A DNA stretch of 38,074 bases, taken from a virus. Numbering within the stretch: the stretch's first letter is position 1; each line of letters opens with the position of its first letter. The stretch covers positions 1 through 38,074 of the IMG/VR virus record IMGVR_UViG_3300027588_000004; one strand, written 5' to 3'. Below are positions 15,727-23,232 of the stretch, in pieces. Made by a program: the position numbers and the translations under genes. Below the pieces are notes generated by a model. The model was not told the DNA's origin. It saw nothing but the letters and a program-made list of their open reading frames with translations, and did not search any database.

Positions 15727-17676
15727 TCAAACAGTCGCCTGATAAGCGAAAGATTGAGTTCCGCTCATATAGAAATAGTCACCATTGGCCATGACGGCGT
15801 TTTTCCACAGCGTTCCGTTTCCATACCACCATCTGCCGCGGAAGTAGCTGTAAGTCGTGTTGACCTTGAGTCTGTAAGTCCCAGGCGCCAGCGTTTGTAA
15901 TGCCGACATTGACCACGTCGTTCCCCACTGGTAGGTGCCGTGGACATTCATGTACTGGTTCCAAATCGATCCAGTGGAAACACCATCTTTGTACAGCTCG
16001 AATATGAAGTAACAGTCAATCAACCTGTTGTCAGACGCAGGGATGCCGTCGTAATTGGCGTTCATTGTCCACGTCGAGCCCCACATAATCGGGCCTCCTC
16101 TGCTGACGGTGAACGCTAGTATTTCAACTGTCTGACTCCCCAATAGCTGGATGTAATAACTGTAGCCTGATGTCGTTGCGTTAGTGAGTCCGTTGATATA
16201 TAGACCGCTGTTGTTCCAGACGACGCTGGTCGATCCATTACCCATAACCACACGACCATCGCTATACAAGCGAACGCCGCTTGTTCCGCTGGTCATGATT
16301 GTGTTGTTGGTGGAGTCAATCGACGGGTTGTTCCCGGCAATGACGCTACCGCGCACAGTGACGTTATTGAACTCGGCGCCGCCGTCCTTGTTCACGCTCC
16401 AGCCGGCAGAACCGCTGACGTAGTTGGGCGAGCTGATGCCGTTTGCATCAATGATGTTCTGACCGATGTATCCCGCAAGAGCGTTGATCGTTCCCTTGAC
16501 GCTCAGGTTTGTTCCGTTCCACAACAGATTCTGGTCGGGCGAGCCAATGAAGAACTGGTTGGCTCCGCCATATGCGCCGAGCAAATAGCCGGTGCCGAAG
16601 CTGGAAGTTCCAGGAGCCGAACCAGCAGGGTTGACGCCACCGTAGATGTAGCCGGTGTTGACATTAATTGCCGCGGTTAGATTCCCTGCCGTGATCTTGT
16701 CTGCCGTTAGGTCGGAGATCTTGGCATTGGTGATGGCGCCGTTCTGAATCGCGGCATTCCCAACGGCCAGGTTGCCGATCTTGGCCGAGGTAATGGCGGC
16801 GTCCGCGATTTGGGCAGATCCGATTGCGGCATTGGCGATAAGTGCCGTGGTGATTGCGCCGGTTTGAATTGCAGCAGTTCCGACAGCCAGGTTGGCGATC
16901 TTCGTTGCGGTCACAGACGAGTCCGCGAGCTTCGCCGCATCGACGGCCAGGTTTGCGAGCTTGGTGTTACCGATCAGCGAATCAGCGATCTTCGTCGGAT
17001 CGGTGATGACCGCCATATTGGCGTTCGCCAGTAATCCAGTGATCTTGCTACCGCCAAGATCAATCGCGCCGGATGCAATCTTGTCAGCAGTGATGATCAG
17101 GGGAGAAAGATCGACGCCTCCCACCAGTCCAGTCGATGCGACTGTGCCAGCGGTTGCGTTATACGGGCCAGAGACATTTGCTGCTGATACAAATCGAATC
17201 CAGTAGTAGTAGGTCTGGTTCGTCTTGCCAACTGGATCGGAGTACAGGTTGGTGATCGTCGTACCGATCCTGACAGCGCTACCAATCGAATCGGTAGAAG
17301 CGCGCCAGATCTCAGTGTACGCGTGATTTTGGTATGACGCTCCGGTCCATGCCAGGTATATGCTGGTCATGCCGGAGGTGATCGTGAGCCCGGTAGGTTG
17401 GCTCGGCGTTGTCAGATCGGCCGTCGGGTCATAACCGGTATCGACCGTTGGCGGAACTATTACCGGAACCCTGGTCCCGTTGGTGAGAGTTGATGTACCT
17501 CCGGCTGAGACAACGCTCACATCGGTAAGGTCACGCCAGGTGACGTACTGATCAAGGGTATCGCCAAGAAGACCCTCTCGGACCTGAAGCACGTTTTTGA
17601 CGGCACGCAGCACCTCCGTGACGTTGTCATCACGAACGTCTGGGATTGCCGCGACCTTAGTCTCTCTGGTGCTCAT
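15727..17676 (-). CDS. Tail fibre/host-specificity protein with FN3 domain and A-I-rich repeats (649 aa)
   Basis: The N-terminus (EVLRAVKNVLQVREGLLGDT) resembles the base of phage tip/fibre proteins. Residues about 90-185 look like a fibronectin type III domain (SQPTGLTITSGMTSIYLAW then TYYYWIRFVSAANVSGPYN). Residues 210-330 are a run of imperfect repeats of the kind NLAVGTAAIQTGAITTALIA, likely a beta-helical shaft. Beta-rich segments and a Trp/Tyr-rich C-terminus (WWYGNGTLWKNAVMANGDYF) follow, possibly the receptor-binding head, comparable to lambda J C-terminal regions. It overlaps the upstream 540-aa gene (ATGA) and is followed by a fibre-assembly chaperone. Receptor unknown. Confidence 0.85.
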   Translation of the reverse strand: MSTRETKVAAIPDVRDDNVTEVLRAVKNVLQVREGLLGDTLDQYVTWRDLTDVSVVSAGGTSTLTNGTRVPVIVPPTVDTGYDPTADLTTPSQPTGLTITSGMTSIYLAWTGASYQNHAYTEIWRASTDSIGSAVRIGTTITNLYSDPVGKTNQTYYYWIRFVSAANVSGPYNATAGTVASTGLVGGVDLSPLIITADKIASGAIDLGGSKITGLLANANMAVITDPTKIADSLIGNTKLANLAVDAAKLADSSVTATKIANLAVGTAAIQTGAITTALIANAAIGSAQIADAAITSAKIGNLAVGNAAIQNGAITNAKISDLTADKITAGNLTAAINVNTGYIYGGVNPAGSAPGTSSFGTGYLLGAYGGANQFFIGSPDQNLLWNGTNLSVKGTINALAGYIGQNIIDANGISSPNYVSGSAGWSVNKDGGAEFNNVTVRGSVIAGNNPSIDSTNNTIMTSGTSGVRLYSDGRVVMGNGSTSVVWNNSGLYINGLTNATTSGYSYYIQLLGSQTVEILAFTVSRGGPIMWGSTWTMNANYDGIPASDNRLIDCYFIFELYKDGVSTGSIWNQYMNVHGTYQWGTTWSMSALQTLAPGTYRLKVNTTYSYFRGRWWYGNGTLWKNAVMANGDYFYMSGTQSFAYQATV

Positions 17677-19295
17677 ACTTGCTTGAGCTCCGCCGTGCTA
17701 TCAGCAATCGCCGCCTCGATAACCTCGCTAGTACCCTCAAGCTGGAATGCCCACTCGTAAGCACGGAAGCCGGATGGCAATCGGAACTGGTTATTGTTCT
17801 GGACCGTCTTCGTCATCTTCAATACGCCGTCTGCGTACAGCTTGAACGTCACCGGGTACTGGTAGGCGGTGACCTGGCCAAAGCCAAAGTTGTGCGGGTA
17901 CTCCATGCGGAACTGCTTGCTCTTCCAGGTGTAGGTCTGGTTCGAGCCCTGATCGAAGCGGACGATGTTCCCACCTTGGGCTAGGTACAGCTTGTCCGTG
18001 GTGGCGTCGTAGAAGCCAGCGGTTACCGCCGTGGTCGTGTTAACGTCATTCGTGGTCAGGACGGCGCCCTGGCCCATAAAGTCAAACACCAAGACGCCGC
18101 GAGTCCCGTTGTTGTAGAAGCAGTGGATGCGACCGTTGTAGGTGTACGCCTCGATCGAAGACGGGTTGTACGCCTGCCACTGCTCACGGCTGAAGATGCC
18201 ACGGGTGACGACGTCGTTGGTCGTGCCTATCTCAACCATCCCATCAGGAGATGAGTAGAGCACGCCGTTGCCGGTTTCAATAATTGAGCGCTTGGACGTG
18301 CCCGCTTGCGGCAGCGGCAGCTTGCTAGAGCTCATAGCAGCAGGGTCAATGCCGTTGAACAGGTACGGGAACGACGTGGTAATCACCGCCACGTACTGCC
18401 CGTAGGTCGCAATCCCGATGATGTCGTAATCGATCGGATACTCGTGCGGCCAGGCATGCGGCAGGTACGGCTCCGAGAAATATAGGGTCTTCCCTACAAA
18501 ACCGACCGCTGCGCCGTTAGCCATCAGGCGCAGGCCCTTCAGCCCCGCCGGAGGAGCGACCCAGTCAGTAGATGGAAGAACCTCACCGAGGGCAGACTGG
18601 AGCTTGCTGTCGGTGTAGGAGCCGTTGGCCACCGGAACCTCATCCACGAACTGGAACTGTGCCGAGCTGCCCACAGCGGACGACCGGTAAATCCGGACCA
18701 AGGTGATGTTGTACGAGCCAGATGGATTGCCGGGCAAGGTCAGAGTAACGGAGGTGTCAGGCTTGATGGTGACCAGATTCGCCGCGGGTGACGGAGGCCC
18801 TTCTTCTCCGTACGCCGAGACGTAGGTTGTGACGTAGGTCCTGGTCTCCGGCGTGTCGCTGGTTGCTGGCGCGGTGGTGCTTGACAATGTCGGGGCGGTG
18901 GTTGGGGCCGGGATCCCGAGCTGGTACGAGGCACGCGGGTAGGCGCCAGAGCCAGCCTGAAGGATCATTGAGTTTGGGGCGTAGCGCGGGACGCCACTAC
19001 CGTTGGTCCAGTAGAGCCGGTCGTACTGGTCCTGGGCGATCGGGCTACGCATGACGTCGGTATCTTGCGCAAACTCAAGCCAGTAGTTTGTCTCGGTAGA
19101 GCTGGTGCCGTAGCGGAATATCGTTGCCGGGTTTGAGCTTTGCAGCGCTTGCAGCGTCGTGGCGCCCTTCATCGGCAACAGAGAGCCTGAGACCAGCTTC
19201 GCGTTGAGCGCCGTCTGGGCCTCATTAGCGCCGAGCATTCTGGCGCTGATGATCGGCTTAATGCCTCCGAATTGTTTGACGCTGATTGCTGTCAT
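17673..19295 (-). CDS. Podovirus tail protein, beta-rich (540 aa)
   Basis: Starts MTAISVKQFGGIKPIISARM and is almost entirely beta-strand in character, with an FN3-like stretch (TRTYVTTYVSAYGEEGPPSP then VTLTLPGNPSGSYNITLVRI) and repeated strand-turn units with Tyr/Phe (LYFSEPYLPHAWPHEYPIDY), suggestive of a propeller or hub. Proteins of this size and start occur in temperate podophages beside fibres, where I would compare them with tail hub or tubular B proteins; I cannot assign it to a named family. Coupled (ATGA) to the 649-aa fibre gene. No signal peptide. Confidence 0.8.
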   Translation of the reverse strand: MTAISVKQFGGIKPIISARMLGANEAQTALNAKLVSGSLLPMKGATTLQALQSSNPATIFRYGTSSTETNYWLEFAQDTDVMRSPIAQDQYDRLYWTNGSGVPRYAPNSMILQAGSGAYPRASYQLGIPAPTTAPTLSSTTAPATSDTPETRTYVTTYVSAYGEEGPPSPAANLVTIKPDTSVTLTLPGNPSGSYNITLVRIYRSSAVGSSAQFQFVDEVPVANGSYTDSKLQSALGEVLPSTDWVAPPAGLKGLRLMANGAAVGFVGKTLYFSEPYLPHAWPHEYPIDYDIIGIATYGQYVAVITTSFPYLFNGIDPAAMSSSKLPLPQAGTSKRSIIETGNGVLYSSPDGMVEIGTTNDVVTRGIFSREQWQAYNPSSIEAYTYNGRIHCFYNNGTRGVLVFDFMGQGAVLTTNDVNTTTAVTAGFYDATTDKLYLAQGGNIVRFDQGSNQTYTWKSKQFRMEYPHNFGFGQVTAYQYPVTFKLYADGVLKMTKTVQNNNQFRLPSGFRAYEWAFQLEGTSEVIEAAIADSTAELKQV

Positions 19296-19302
19296 ATAAA
19301 CC

Positions 19303-19614
19303 TCACCAGAGCTCTTTGCGAGCCCAATGGTTGGCGCTGAAAGGATCGTCCTTGGTGGGCTTGCCGTTTTTGTCCTTGATGCCAGCGGAGCGAGCCAGGT
19401 AGTTCTCGCGGCGCTTCTCGTCGTGGTGCTGGGTGTAGTCCTCCATGCCGCGCAGGCCGAACTTCACCAGCTTGACCTCGTCGCCCTTCTTGGCCAGGAC
19501 CATCTTCTTGTGGCTGTCACCAGACGGGGCGTTCACCGGCTTATTGAAACCGGGGAATTCGTGGCCGCGGTACTGGAGCTTTCCGCCTTCTCGCTTGACG
19601 TTTGATGCTTTCAT
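19303..19614 (-). CDS. Conserved phage hypothetical protein (103 aa)
   Basis: A basic, hydrophilic protein with the core KKMVLAKKGDEVKLVKFGL, then DYTQHHDEKRRENYLARSAG, and an ending FSANHWARKELW. I recognise this pattern from many phages, where it is found near structural or lysis genes, but it has no assigned function. Its ATG overlaps the TGA of the 58-aa gene upstream (ATGA), so the two are translationally coupled, and the tail-protein gene follows after 7 nt. Confidence 0.85.
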   Translation of the reverse strand: MKASNVKREGGKLQYRGHEFPGFNKPVNAPSGDSHKKMVLAKKGDEVKLVKFGLRGMEDYTQHHDEKRRENYLARSAGIKDKNGKPTKDDPFSANHWARKELW

Positions 19615-19787
19615 TTGTTGAGCTTCTTCAAGGTTTGGGCGAGGCGGGCTTGTTTGCCGAGCTTGCCAGGTGCGTGAGATGCCTTCTCCAGCGTCTTCGC
19701 TGGGATCTTCTTTCCCTCCGGGATACCCAGAGCGCGGTGCAATCCGCCTTTATTCTTGGTCGCTTCCTGAATCCATTTGGTAGCCAT
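19611..19787 (-). CDS. Small basic conserved phage protein (58 aa)
   Basis: MATKWIQEATKNKGGLHRAL, then GIPEGKKIPAKTLEKASHAP, ending RLAQTLKKLNK. The pattern WIQ-KGGLHRALG-PEGKKIPAK is a recurrent short phage protein of unknown function. The ATG at 19787 has an AAGGA site 7 nt upstream; the stop overlaps the next start. Being Lys-rich and helical it might bind DNA or a virion protein, but nothing shows this. Confidence 0.8.
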   Translation of the reverse strand: MATKWIQEATKNKGGLHRALGIPEGKKIPAKTLEKASHAPGKLGKQARLAQTLKKLNK

Positions 19788-19804
19788 CTGATTTTCCTTG
19801 GGAG

Positions 19805-20419
19805 TTAAGCCATCACACTGGAGTGATCGATCTGGGCCAGCGCCATCTGGGTGTGAGAAATGCGATCCTGCAAACCGATCGTCCCGCCGTTGATCTTCTT
19901 GGTCAGGCCAACCCAGTCCGCCCCTTCTGCCAGTCGGTTGCAGTCATGGGTCGCCCAGAACCAGCCGGCGGTCAGAGCCGCGTACTTGGGCGTGCCAACG
20001 AGCTCGGGCTGCATGACAAAGTCAACGCCCAGGGCCTGGCCGGCATGGTAGTAATTCGCATGGCCGGTGAGCTGGATGCACCCCCTGCCCCGGAACCGAT
20101 ACCCATCTCCAGACGCCTCGTCGCGGTTGCCCATGCGATTGGCGTACACCATGTTGGCGATCTTCTTAGGGTTGCCGGCGTACTGGTTGGCGATATCGAG
20201 CGTCGGGAACCGCTTGGGCCAGAGCTTCATCAGCGTGGCGGCACGGTAGTTCAGGTTCTCCTCGAGGACTCGGAAGCTGCCGCACTCGTGCCCGCACTGG
20301 CCAATGAACGCCGCTTGCTGGCGGGGCGTGACAATCCCCCAGCGCTCGAACGTACTGTTCAGCGGTTCAACCCATTCAGCCCCGATGTGAAGCTGTCGAA
20401 GCTGTTCAGCGTTGACCAT
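19805..20419 (-). CDS. Endolysin, glycoside hydrolase family 19 (chitinase-like)
   Basis: Cleaves peptidoglycan glycan strands at lysis. The GH19 features are the catalytic acid E45 in QCGHECGSF, a second acidic pair E53-E54 (VLEENLNYRA), the substrate-groove motif YRFRGRGCIQLTGHANY (107-123) and the C-terminal NGG (177-179). At 204 aa it is a single-domain endolysin without a cell-wall-binding module. No signal peptide or signal-anchor is visible, so release should depend on a holin. The gene overlaps the end of the Rz-like spanin gene by 14 nt and closes the lysis cassette. Confidence 0.95.
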   Translation of the reverse strand: MVNAEQLRQLHIGAEWVEPLNSTFERWGIVTPRQQAAFIGQCGHECGSFRVLEENLNYRAATLMKLWPKRFPTLDIANQYAGNPKKIANMVYANRMGNRDEASGDGYRFRGRGCIQLTGHANYYHAGQALGVDFVMQPELVGTPKYAALTAGWFWATHDCNRLAEGADWVGLTKKINGGTIGLQDRISHTQMALAQIDHSSVMA

Positions 20420-20882
20420 TTACTGACTCCATTACTTTGTTGTAGGCGTCGATGCAGGCGTTGAGCTGGTTGATGGCTCGGTCGCCTTCTGCGACGATGG
20501 CTGCAATAGCTGCAAGAGTCTGTCGCTCAGATTCGCTGGGCGCTTCTGCGCTATCTCCGCTGGGAGCGGGGGCACTCGGACCGGCTGAAACACAACTGGC
20601 GGGGGTGCTGATGCGCACCCGACCAGCGCGGATAGCGCGATCAAGAGCAGACTGTTTTTGATTGAGAACATTGTTCGCCTCCTTGAGTTGAACGGATTGG
20701 TCGTTGAGCTTACTCGTCAGATCCTGCTCGCGTTTGCGAGACTCCTCGTTCTTACGAGCGACGGCGCTTTGCATATCCAGGTCGCGTTCCTTCCAGCCGG
20801 CATGGTGTCCGTAGAAGTAAGTGCTAACCCAGATTGCAATTGCGCCAAGGATGAGCCACGGATTCGGCAACAGTCCGATCAT
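20406..20882 (-). CDS. Rz: Rz-like inner-membrane spanin
   Basis: One N-terminal membrane segment (NPWLILGAIAIWVSTYFYG, about 7-25) is followed by a charged periplasmic coiled coil (DLDMQSAVARKNEESRKREQ onward to about 85) and a Ser/Ala/Pro-rich linker before a C-terminal helix. This is the i-spanin layout: inner-membrane anchor with a periplasmic rod that joins the outer-membrane partner to fuse the two membranes. The partner, Rz1-like, is encoded inside it in another frame. The ATG overlaps the stop of the holin-candidate gene (ATGA). Confidence 0.9.
   Translation of the reverse strand: MIGLLPNPWLILGAIAIWVSTYFYGHHAGWKERDLDMQSAVARKNEESRKREQDLTSKLNDQSVQLKEANNVLNQKQSALDRAIRAGRVRISTPASCVSAGPSAPAPSGDSAEAPSESERQTLAAIAAIVAEGDRAINQLNACIDAYNKVMESVNGQR
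20432..20671 (-). CDS. Rz1: Rz1-like outer-membrane spanin lipoprotein, nested in Rz
   Basis: MFSIKNSLLLIALSALVGC is a lipoprotein signal with lipobox ALVGC and lipidated C19. The mature part (ASAPPPVVFQPVRVPPLPAE) is Pro-rich, as in Rz1. It is wholly embedded in the Rz-like gene in a different frame, the lambda Rz/Rz1 arrangement. At 79 aa with a Ser/Thr/Pro-rich tail it is longer than lambda Rz1. Expected to pair with the Rz-like protein across the periplasm. Confidence 0.9.
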   Translation of the reverse strand: MFSIKNSLLLIALSALVGCASAPPPVVFQPVRVPPLPAEIAQKRPANLSDRLLQLLQPSSQKATEPSTSSTPASTPTTK

Positions 20883-21397
20883 GTTCCGGCCTCCTTCCGG
20901 GCTGCTGCGAGCTCTTCGCGTTCAGCATCGGGCTCGAGATGGTGGGGCGGAGTCGTCGGCGGGGGCGGCGGTCTCCACGACTCATCCAACTCAGGGTTGA
21001 TATAGACCGGCATCGCGCCAAACGGACTTCCAAACGGCCCGCCGGTCACGGGCGATTGGAGAGGGGGCTGAGCCCCCTGTGCCAGGCATGCAGCCGGAGG
21101 TGGCGGAGCCGGAGGTGTGCCTAGAGCGTTGGCGATCGCGCTGACGCCCTTCTTACTCATGACGCCGCCGATACCGCCCACGATGAGCAGTACGATGTCG
21201 TTGAGCATCTTCAAGTAGCCCTGGTCGATGGGCGCCATGGACTTGATCGGCTGCGTCACGAACGTCACGCTGTACAGCATGAAGAACACGATTCCGGCCA
21301 GGATCAGCGTCACAACGCCGACAACGAAGGCCCAGACGCGGACCTCAATTTCTTCCGGGGTTAGCGGTGGGAGCTGGGGTTTGTTGCTGTTGTTCAA
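20879..21397 (-). CDS. Two-span membrane protein, holin candidate
   Basis: Two hydrophobic segments are visible: VWAFVVGVVTLILAGIVFFM and a second, MLNDIVLLIVGGIGGVMSKK. They are followed by a long Pro-rich cytosolic-type tail. A start at TTG 21397 (LNNSNKPQLPPLTPEEIEV) has a GGAAAAG ribosome site; the ATG at 21478 would add 27 residues, has no good site and would overlap the lipoprotein gene by 134 nt, so I prefer TTG (172 aa). It directly precedes Rz/Rz1 and the endolysin, so it is the best holin candidate, though neighbouring small membrane proteins are alternatives. Confidence 0.7.
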   Translation of the reverse strand: MNNSNKPQLPPLTPEEIEVRVWAFVVGVVTLILAGIVFFMLYSVTFVTQPIKSMAPIDQGYLKMLNDIVLLIVGGIGGVMSKKGVSAIANALGTPPAPPPPAACLAQGAQPPLQSPVTGGPFGSPFGAMPVYINPELDESWRPPPPPTTPPHHLEPDAEREELAAARKEAGT

Positions 21398-21572
21398 TTT
21401 TCTTTTCCAGGATGGGAGCCACGAGGTATTCCGGGCAGGTTTGGGTGAACTGGCACCGAGGCTTCTGGCAGGACTCATGAACGAAGTTGTCCGGATTCTG
21501 ACAGAAGTATCGGTATCGGTCCTGGCATCCAGCCAGCGCCAATACAGCCAGCAGTAAAAGTCTCACGGGCAT
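21345..21572 (-). CDS. Cysteine-rich lipoprotein (75 aa)
   Basis: MPVRLLLLAVLALAGC is a clear lipoprotein signal (LALAGC lipobox, C16). The mature region holds four further cysteines in CQNPDNFVHESCQKPRC and QTCPEYLV, suggesting two disulphides in the periplasm. Similar short Cys/Pro-rich phage lipoproteins occur beside lysis genes, function unknown. A GGGAGA site precedes the ATG. It overlaps the TM protein upstream by 10 nt and the holin candidate downstream. It could be a lysis regulator, a superinfection-exclusion lipoprotein or a second spanin-like subunit. Confidence 0.8.
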   Translation of the reverse strand: MPVRLLLLAVLALAGCQDRYRYFCQNPDNFVHESCQKPRCQFTQTCPEYLVAPILEKKIEQQQQTPAPTANPGRN

Positions 21573-21745
21573 TGAATCAATCTCCCAACAATCTTCGCTT
21601 TCAGAATATCGTTTACATCTCGCTCGGTCTTTAGGCTCAGGTACAGCCCGACGACAAATAGAAACAGCACCAGCACCAGCACCATCAGGAAGGTAGTCCC
21701 GGCCAGGAGGGCAGTGCGTTCTGCCGATGCAGTAGGATCGTCCAT
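21563..21745 (-). CDS. Single-span small membrane protein (60 aa)
   Basis: From ATG 21745 (GGGGG site 5 nt upstream) the protein reads MDDPTASAERTALLAG, then a strongly hydrophobic span TTFLMVLVLVLFLFVVGLYL (about 17-37), then a charged tail SLKTERDVNDILKAKIVGRL. A longer frame from ATG 21838 exists but would overlap the upstream gene much further. N-out/C-in topology and size fit a pinholin, antiholin or lysis accessory protein, but I cannot assign it. It overlaps the 3' end of the 235-aa gene by 61 nt in another frame. Confidence 0.65.
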   Translation of the reverse strand: MDDPTASAERTALLAGTTFLMVLVLVLFLFVVGLYLSLKTERDVNDILKAKIVGRLIQCP

Positions 21746-22392
21746 AGAACCCCCATAACCTCCGCCGCGACCAGTAGCAGCACGACCAGCCAAATTAGGT
21801 TGTCCTCTACCGCGTTGCGAATTTGCTGCCGTTGCCATGCCGCTAGTGCATCTTTCCTGTGCTGCTCCGCTCTTGCGGCTTCCTGTTCCTCAGTGATCTG
21901 AGCCCGCATCTTCTCGAATCGACCCCATAGATCTTTCAATTCCGTCGGGGAGTGATAGATCATCTGTTCTCGAATCTCGGCCTCCATTGTCTGAAGGCGC
22001 GATCGGATCAGAACACGCTGCAAAGCCCTCTTACTCAGCGACTCATCGCCGGTGTAAAGGCGCTTTGCGGCACGCTCTTCTTCCCAGAAAGCCTTCTCGA
22101 TCTTGTCGAATGCGTCAAAGAAAGCTCCAAGCTGCTCACCAACCTGGGATATGACGTCGTTGGGGTCGCTGTTGGCGACGTGCTTAACTCGCTCGCGCTC
22201 CTCGTGGTACTGCTTGGTCTGTTCAGGTGTTGGGGGTTTGTCCTTGTGTTGTGCTCGGAATGTTTTATCGAGGTCGTTGAGGACGTCTTTAACCTGGCCG
22301 GCTGCTCCACGGATCTCTTTGTAGAGCTGGCAACCTTTCTTGACGGCAGCAACTGCGCCGTTTGCCATTGCCAGGAGAGTGAGCGGATCAAT
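21685..22392 (-). CDS. Helical protein with C-terminal membrane anchor (235 aa), probable ATT start
   Basis: The frame reads (M)DPLTLLAMANGAVAAVKKG after an ATT at 22390-22392, preceded by GAGGACACC, a good ribosome site. I recall homologous phage proteins that begin M-I/L-DPLT, which also points here. The ATG for Met9 (22368) lacks a ribosome site, and the TTG at 22449 lies inside the upstream gene. The body is charged and helical (DKTFRAQHKDKPPTPEQTKQ, EEERAAKRLYTGDESLSKRA), ending in a membrane span (NLIWLVVLLLVAAEVMGVLW). A tail-anchored, coiled-coil protein in the lysis region; function unknown. Start assignment is moderately sure. Confidence 0.7.
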   Translation of the reverse strand: MDPLTLLAMANGAVAAVKKGCQLYKEIRGAAGQVKDVLNDLDKTFRAQHKDKPPTPEQTKQYHEERERVKHVANSDPNDVISQVGEQLGAFFDAFDKIEKAFWEEERAAKRLYTGDESLSKRALQRVLIRSRLQTMEAEIREQMIYHSPTELKDLWGRFEKMRAQITEEQEAARAEQHRKDALAAWQRQQIRNAVEDNLIWLVVLLLVAAEVMGVLWTILLHRQNALPSWPGLPS

Positions 22393-22399
22393 GGTGTCC

Positions 22400-22705
22400 T
22401 CACTTTGGGAGGTGGGCGCCGTGACCGGTCTTGAGGTACAGGCCGGCAACGATAGCCAGCAGCAGACCCTTCACGCCCCACGATATGAACGTCTTCCAAG
22501 CTGTGCGCTTGGTGTCGCGCCACGTATCGATAAGACTGCGCAACTCTCTGACGTCACTGGCGGCGTCTTCGTCGTGAAGCCCGATGTCCGACAGCGCTTT
22601 GCGCGCCCCGTATTCGGCAGCTTTGTTCAGCATCAGCTCGAGCTGCGCCTCTGAGAGATGAACGCCGCTCTGCGGCTGTGAATCGCTATGGACCTGACCT
22701 TCCAT
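22400..22705 (-). CDS. DUF6127-like small membrane protein (101 aa)
   Basis: From ATG 22705 the protein contains LSEAQLELMLNKAAEYGARK, then GLHDEDAASDVRELRSLIDT, then a span WGVKGLLLAIVAGLYLKTGH. This helix - RELRSL - TM layout resembles the DUF6127 family of phage/GTA small membrane proteins, an assignment from memory. A GAGG-type site precedes the ATG. A longer frame from GTG 22801 would run through a terminator hairpin and is rejected. It is the first gene after that terminator and starts the lysis-region gene run. Confidence 0.75.
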   Translation of the reverse strand: MEGQVHSDSQPQSGVHLSEAQLELMLNKAAEYGARKALSDIGLHDEDAASDVRELRSLIDTWRDTKRTAWKTFISWGVKGLLLAIVAGLYLKTGHGAHLPK

Positions 22706-22731
22706 GGGAGCCTCGCGGAGCTGGAAATCAG

Positions 22732-22752
22732 GGCCTATTTTCGGTGGGGTTC
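22732..22752. repeat. 21-bp dispersed repeat, copy B
   Basis: GGCCTATTTTCGGTGGGG plus TTC, 18 of 21 identical to 15250-15270. It lies 27 nt upstream of the 101-aa gene and between that gene and the terminator. On the minus strand both copies share the core CCCCACC-AAAAT-GGCC. Confidence 0.55.
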
Positions 22753-22754
22753 CA

Positions 22755-22779
22755 AATAAAAAACCCCGCCGAAGCGGGG
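22755..22779 (-). terminator. Rho-independent terminator after the cupin gene
   Basis: On the minus strand: stem CCCCGC, loop TTCG, stem GCGGGG, then TTTTTTATT. It lies 109 nt after the cupin stop and ends the terminase-to-fibre transcript before the lysis genes, which must be reached by read-through or a separate start. The 22780-22887 stretch shows no convincing gene or promoter. Confidence 0.92.
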
Positions 22780-22887
22780 CTCTGTGTATGTTAGTAGACA
22801 CTTACCAAGTGTGTAGAAAGAGCGCGATTTTCTCATCGATCAACGATCGAAGCGAAACCGCAATTCGTTTTACTGCCGCGTATATGA

Positions 22888-23232
22888 TCAGCCGCCGGCT
22901 ACCGGGGCTGGGGTAACCCCGTTTGGAATCATATCGGGGTCGAGAATCTCGCCGGTTCCTTGGTCTCGCAACGCGTGGATGCAATACGCCACCGTGTCGT
23001 CCTCGAGCGCGACCAACTCGTGGATCTTGTCCTTGCGGATGTAGATCATGTGCGGGGCGGTAAACTCGCTCACCCGGCCCTCCACGGTGACCCTCAGCGA
23101 GCCCTTGGCCAGAAGCGTCAGGTGGTCGAACTGGTGCGTGTGGCCGAGCTCGGTGTCGCCACTTTTGGTGAAGCGCATCATCCGCGAGTAGATGTTGGCT
23201 ACGCTTCCTATCTTCACTTGGGGTTGGTTCAT
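22888..23232 (-). CDS. Single-domain cupin protein (114 aa)
   Basis: The core GHTHQFDHLTLLAKGSLRVT is cupin motif 1 (H31, H33, H37 as probable metal ligands, G44), with motif 2 around PHMIYIRKDKIHELVALEDD (H71). The usual motif-1 Glu is replaced (FDH). Stand-alone cupins of this type are found near phage tail-fibre genes, and whether they bind metal or sugar or serve as enzymes is not known. The ATG overlaps the stop of the 91-aa gene (ATGA); a terminator follows. A second cupin domain occurs in the window fused to SET. Confidence 0.9.
   Translation of the reverse strand: MNQPQVKIGSVANIYSRMMRFTKSGDTELGHTHQFDHLTLLAKGSLRVTVEGRVSEFTAPHMIYIRKDKIHELVALEDDTVAYCIHALRDQGTGEILDPDMIPNGVTPAPVAGG

Noticed and set aside
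22706-22801. Longer N-terminus (GTG 22801) for the 101-aa membrane protein
   Set aside because: The extension crosses a rho-independent terminator stem and does not look like the family; ATG 22705 has its own ribosome site.
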